From contig DYDC01000162.1 of the NCBI GenBank assembly GCA_020718125.1, positions 1 to 6,475 on the forward strand: 6,475 nucleotides of DNA, given 5' to 3'. Position numbers and translations under genes: made by a program. A model generated the notes under the pieces. That model searched no databases and was not told the DNA's origin. It was given only the letters and a program-made list of their open reading frames with translations. The stretch comes from Methylacidiphilum sp. (GTDB taxonomy: Bacteria; Verrucomicrobiota; Verrucomicrobiia; CAIQCK01). Of the stretch, positions 6,423 to 6,475 are shown piece by piece; the first letter of the stretch is position 1, and every line of letters starts with the position of its first letter.

Positions 6423-6475
6423 GGGCGCAACTTGACACACGCACCACGATCAAGTCCCAGAGGGACGGACGAGAA
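6423..6475 (-). repeat. Right copy of the terminal repeat, inverted, cut by window end
   Basis: This is the reverse complement of 40-92 with 51 of 53 bases matching. GTCCC (6454-6458) and GGGAC (6462-6466) form the same short hairpin with loop AGA, and CTTGA (6431-6435) and TCAAG (6450-6454) the second. The match runs to the last base of the window, so the element very likely continues and should bring the complement of the 17-36 hairpin. It starts 94 bases upstream of the RidA-like start codon and does not touch the promoter candidate. Confidence 0.78.

Noticed and set aside
1..6475. tRNA, rRNA, CRISPR array, riboswitch, toxin-antitoxin or integrase genes
   Set aside because: I saw no regularly spaced repeats, cloverleaf, conserved aptamer core or small paired genes. 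Every long frame other than those listed is a shadow.

Overview
The window is about 6.5 kb of GC-rich DNA with two convergent gene groups, bounded at both ends by copies of one repeat in opposite orientation. The gene families, a long basic N-terminal tail on one protein and hairpin-forming dispersed repeats would suit a free-living polysaccharide degrader of the Verrucomicrobiota/Planctomycetota type. That placement is an inference from style; no marker gene in the window fixes the taxonomy.

Plus strand, 236-4447: a two-gene operon for carbohydrate breakdown. The first gene encodes an exported GH51 alpha-L-arabinofuranosidase-like protein with both catalytic glutamates visible. Nine bases after its stop comes an exported heparinase II/III-family polysaccharide lyase. 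Together they look like a debranching hydrolase plus a lyase for an acidic polysaccharide carrying arabinose or a similar sugar. No transporter, sulfatase or regulator lies in the window to narrow the substrate. The operon is followed by several hairpins, one with a T-rich tail that resembles an intrinsic terminator (4530-4556).

Minus strand, 6328-4625: a GTG-start gene for a 435-residue protein that I read as three successive RidA/YjgF-like modules, with likeness to the FkbO/Hyg5 chorismatase group. It has a recognisable promoter and a 9-base direct repeat just upstream. Its stop overlaps, in a GTGA arrangement, the start of queG (epoxyqueuosine reductase). That queG is a remnant: only about the first 130 codons survive, with a +1 frameshift in an eight-base homopolymer, and the iron-sulfur and C-terminal parts are absent. 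The sequence between the end of queG homology (about 4625) and the lyase stop (4447) looks like a junction between two unrelated DNA segments.

Ends: positions 40-92 and 6423-6475 form an inverted pair matching at 51 of 53 positions, with both differences in predicted hairpin loops. A shorter copy of the hairpin core sits at 4481-4494, in the junction beside the broken queG. This points to a dispersed REP-like element that may have helped rearrange the locus. Nothing in the window clearly amounts to a new defence or mobile system; the strongest leads are the repeat family, the decayed queG and the multi-module RidA protein.
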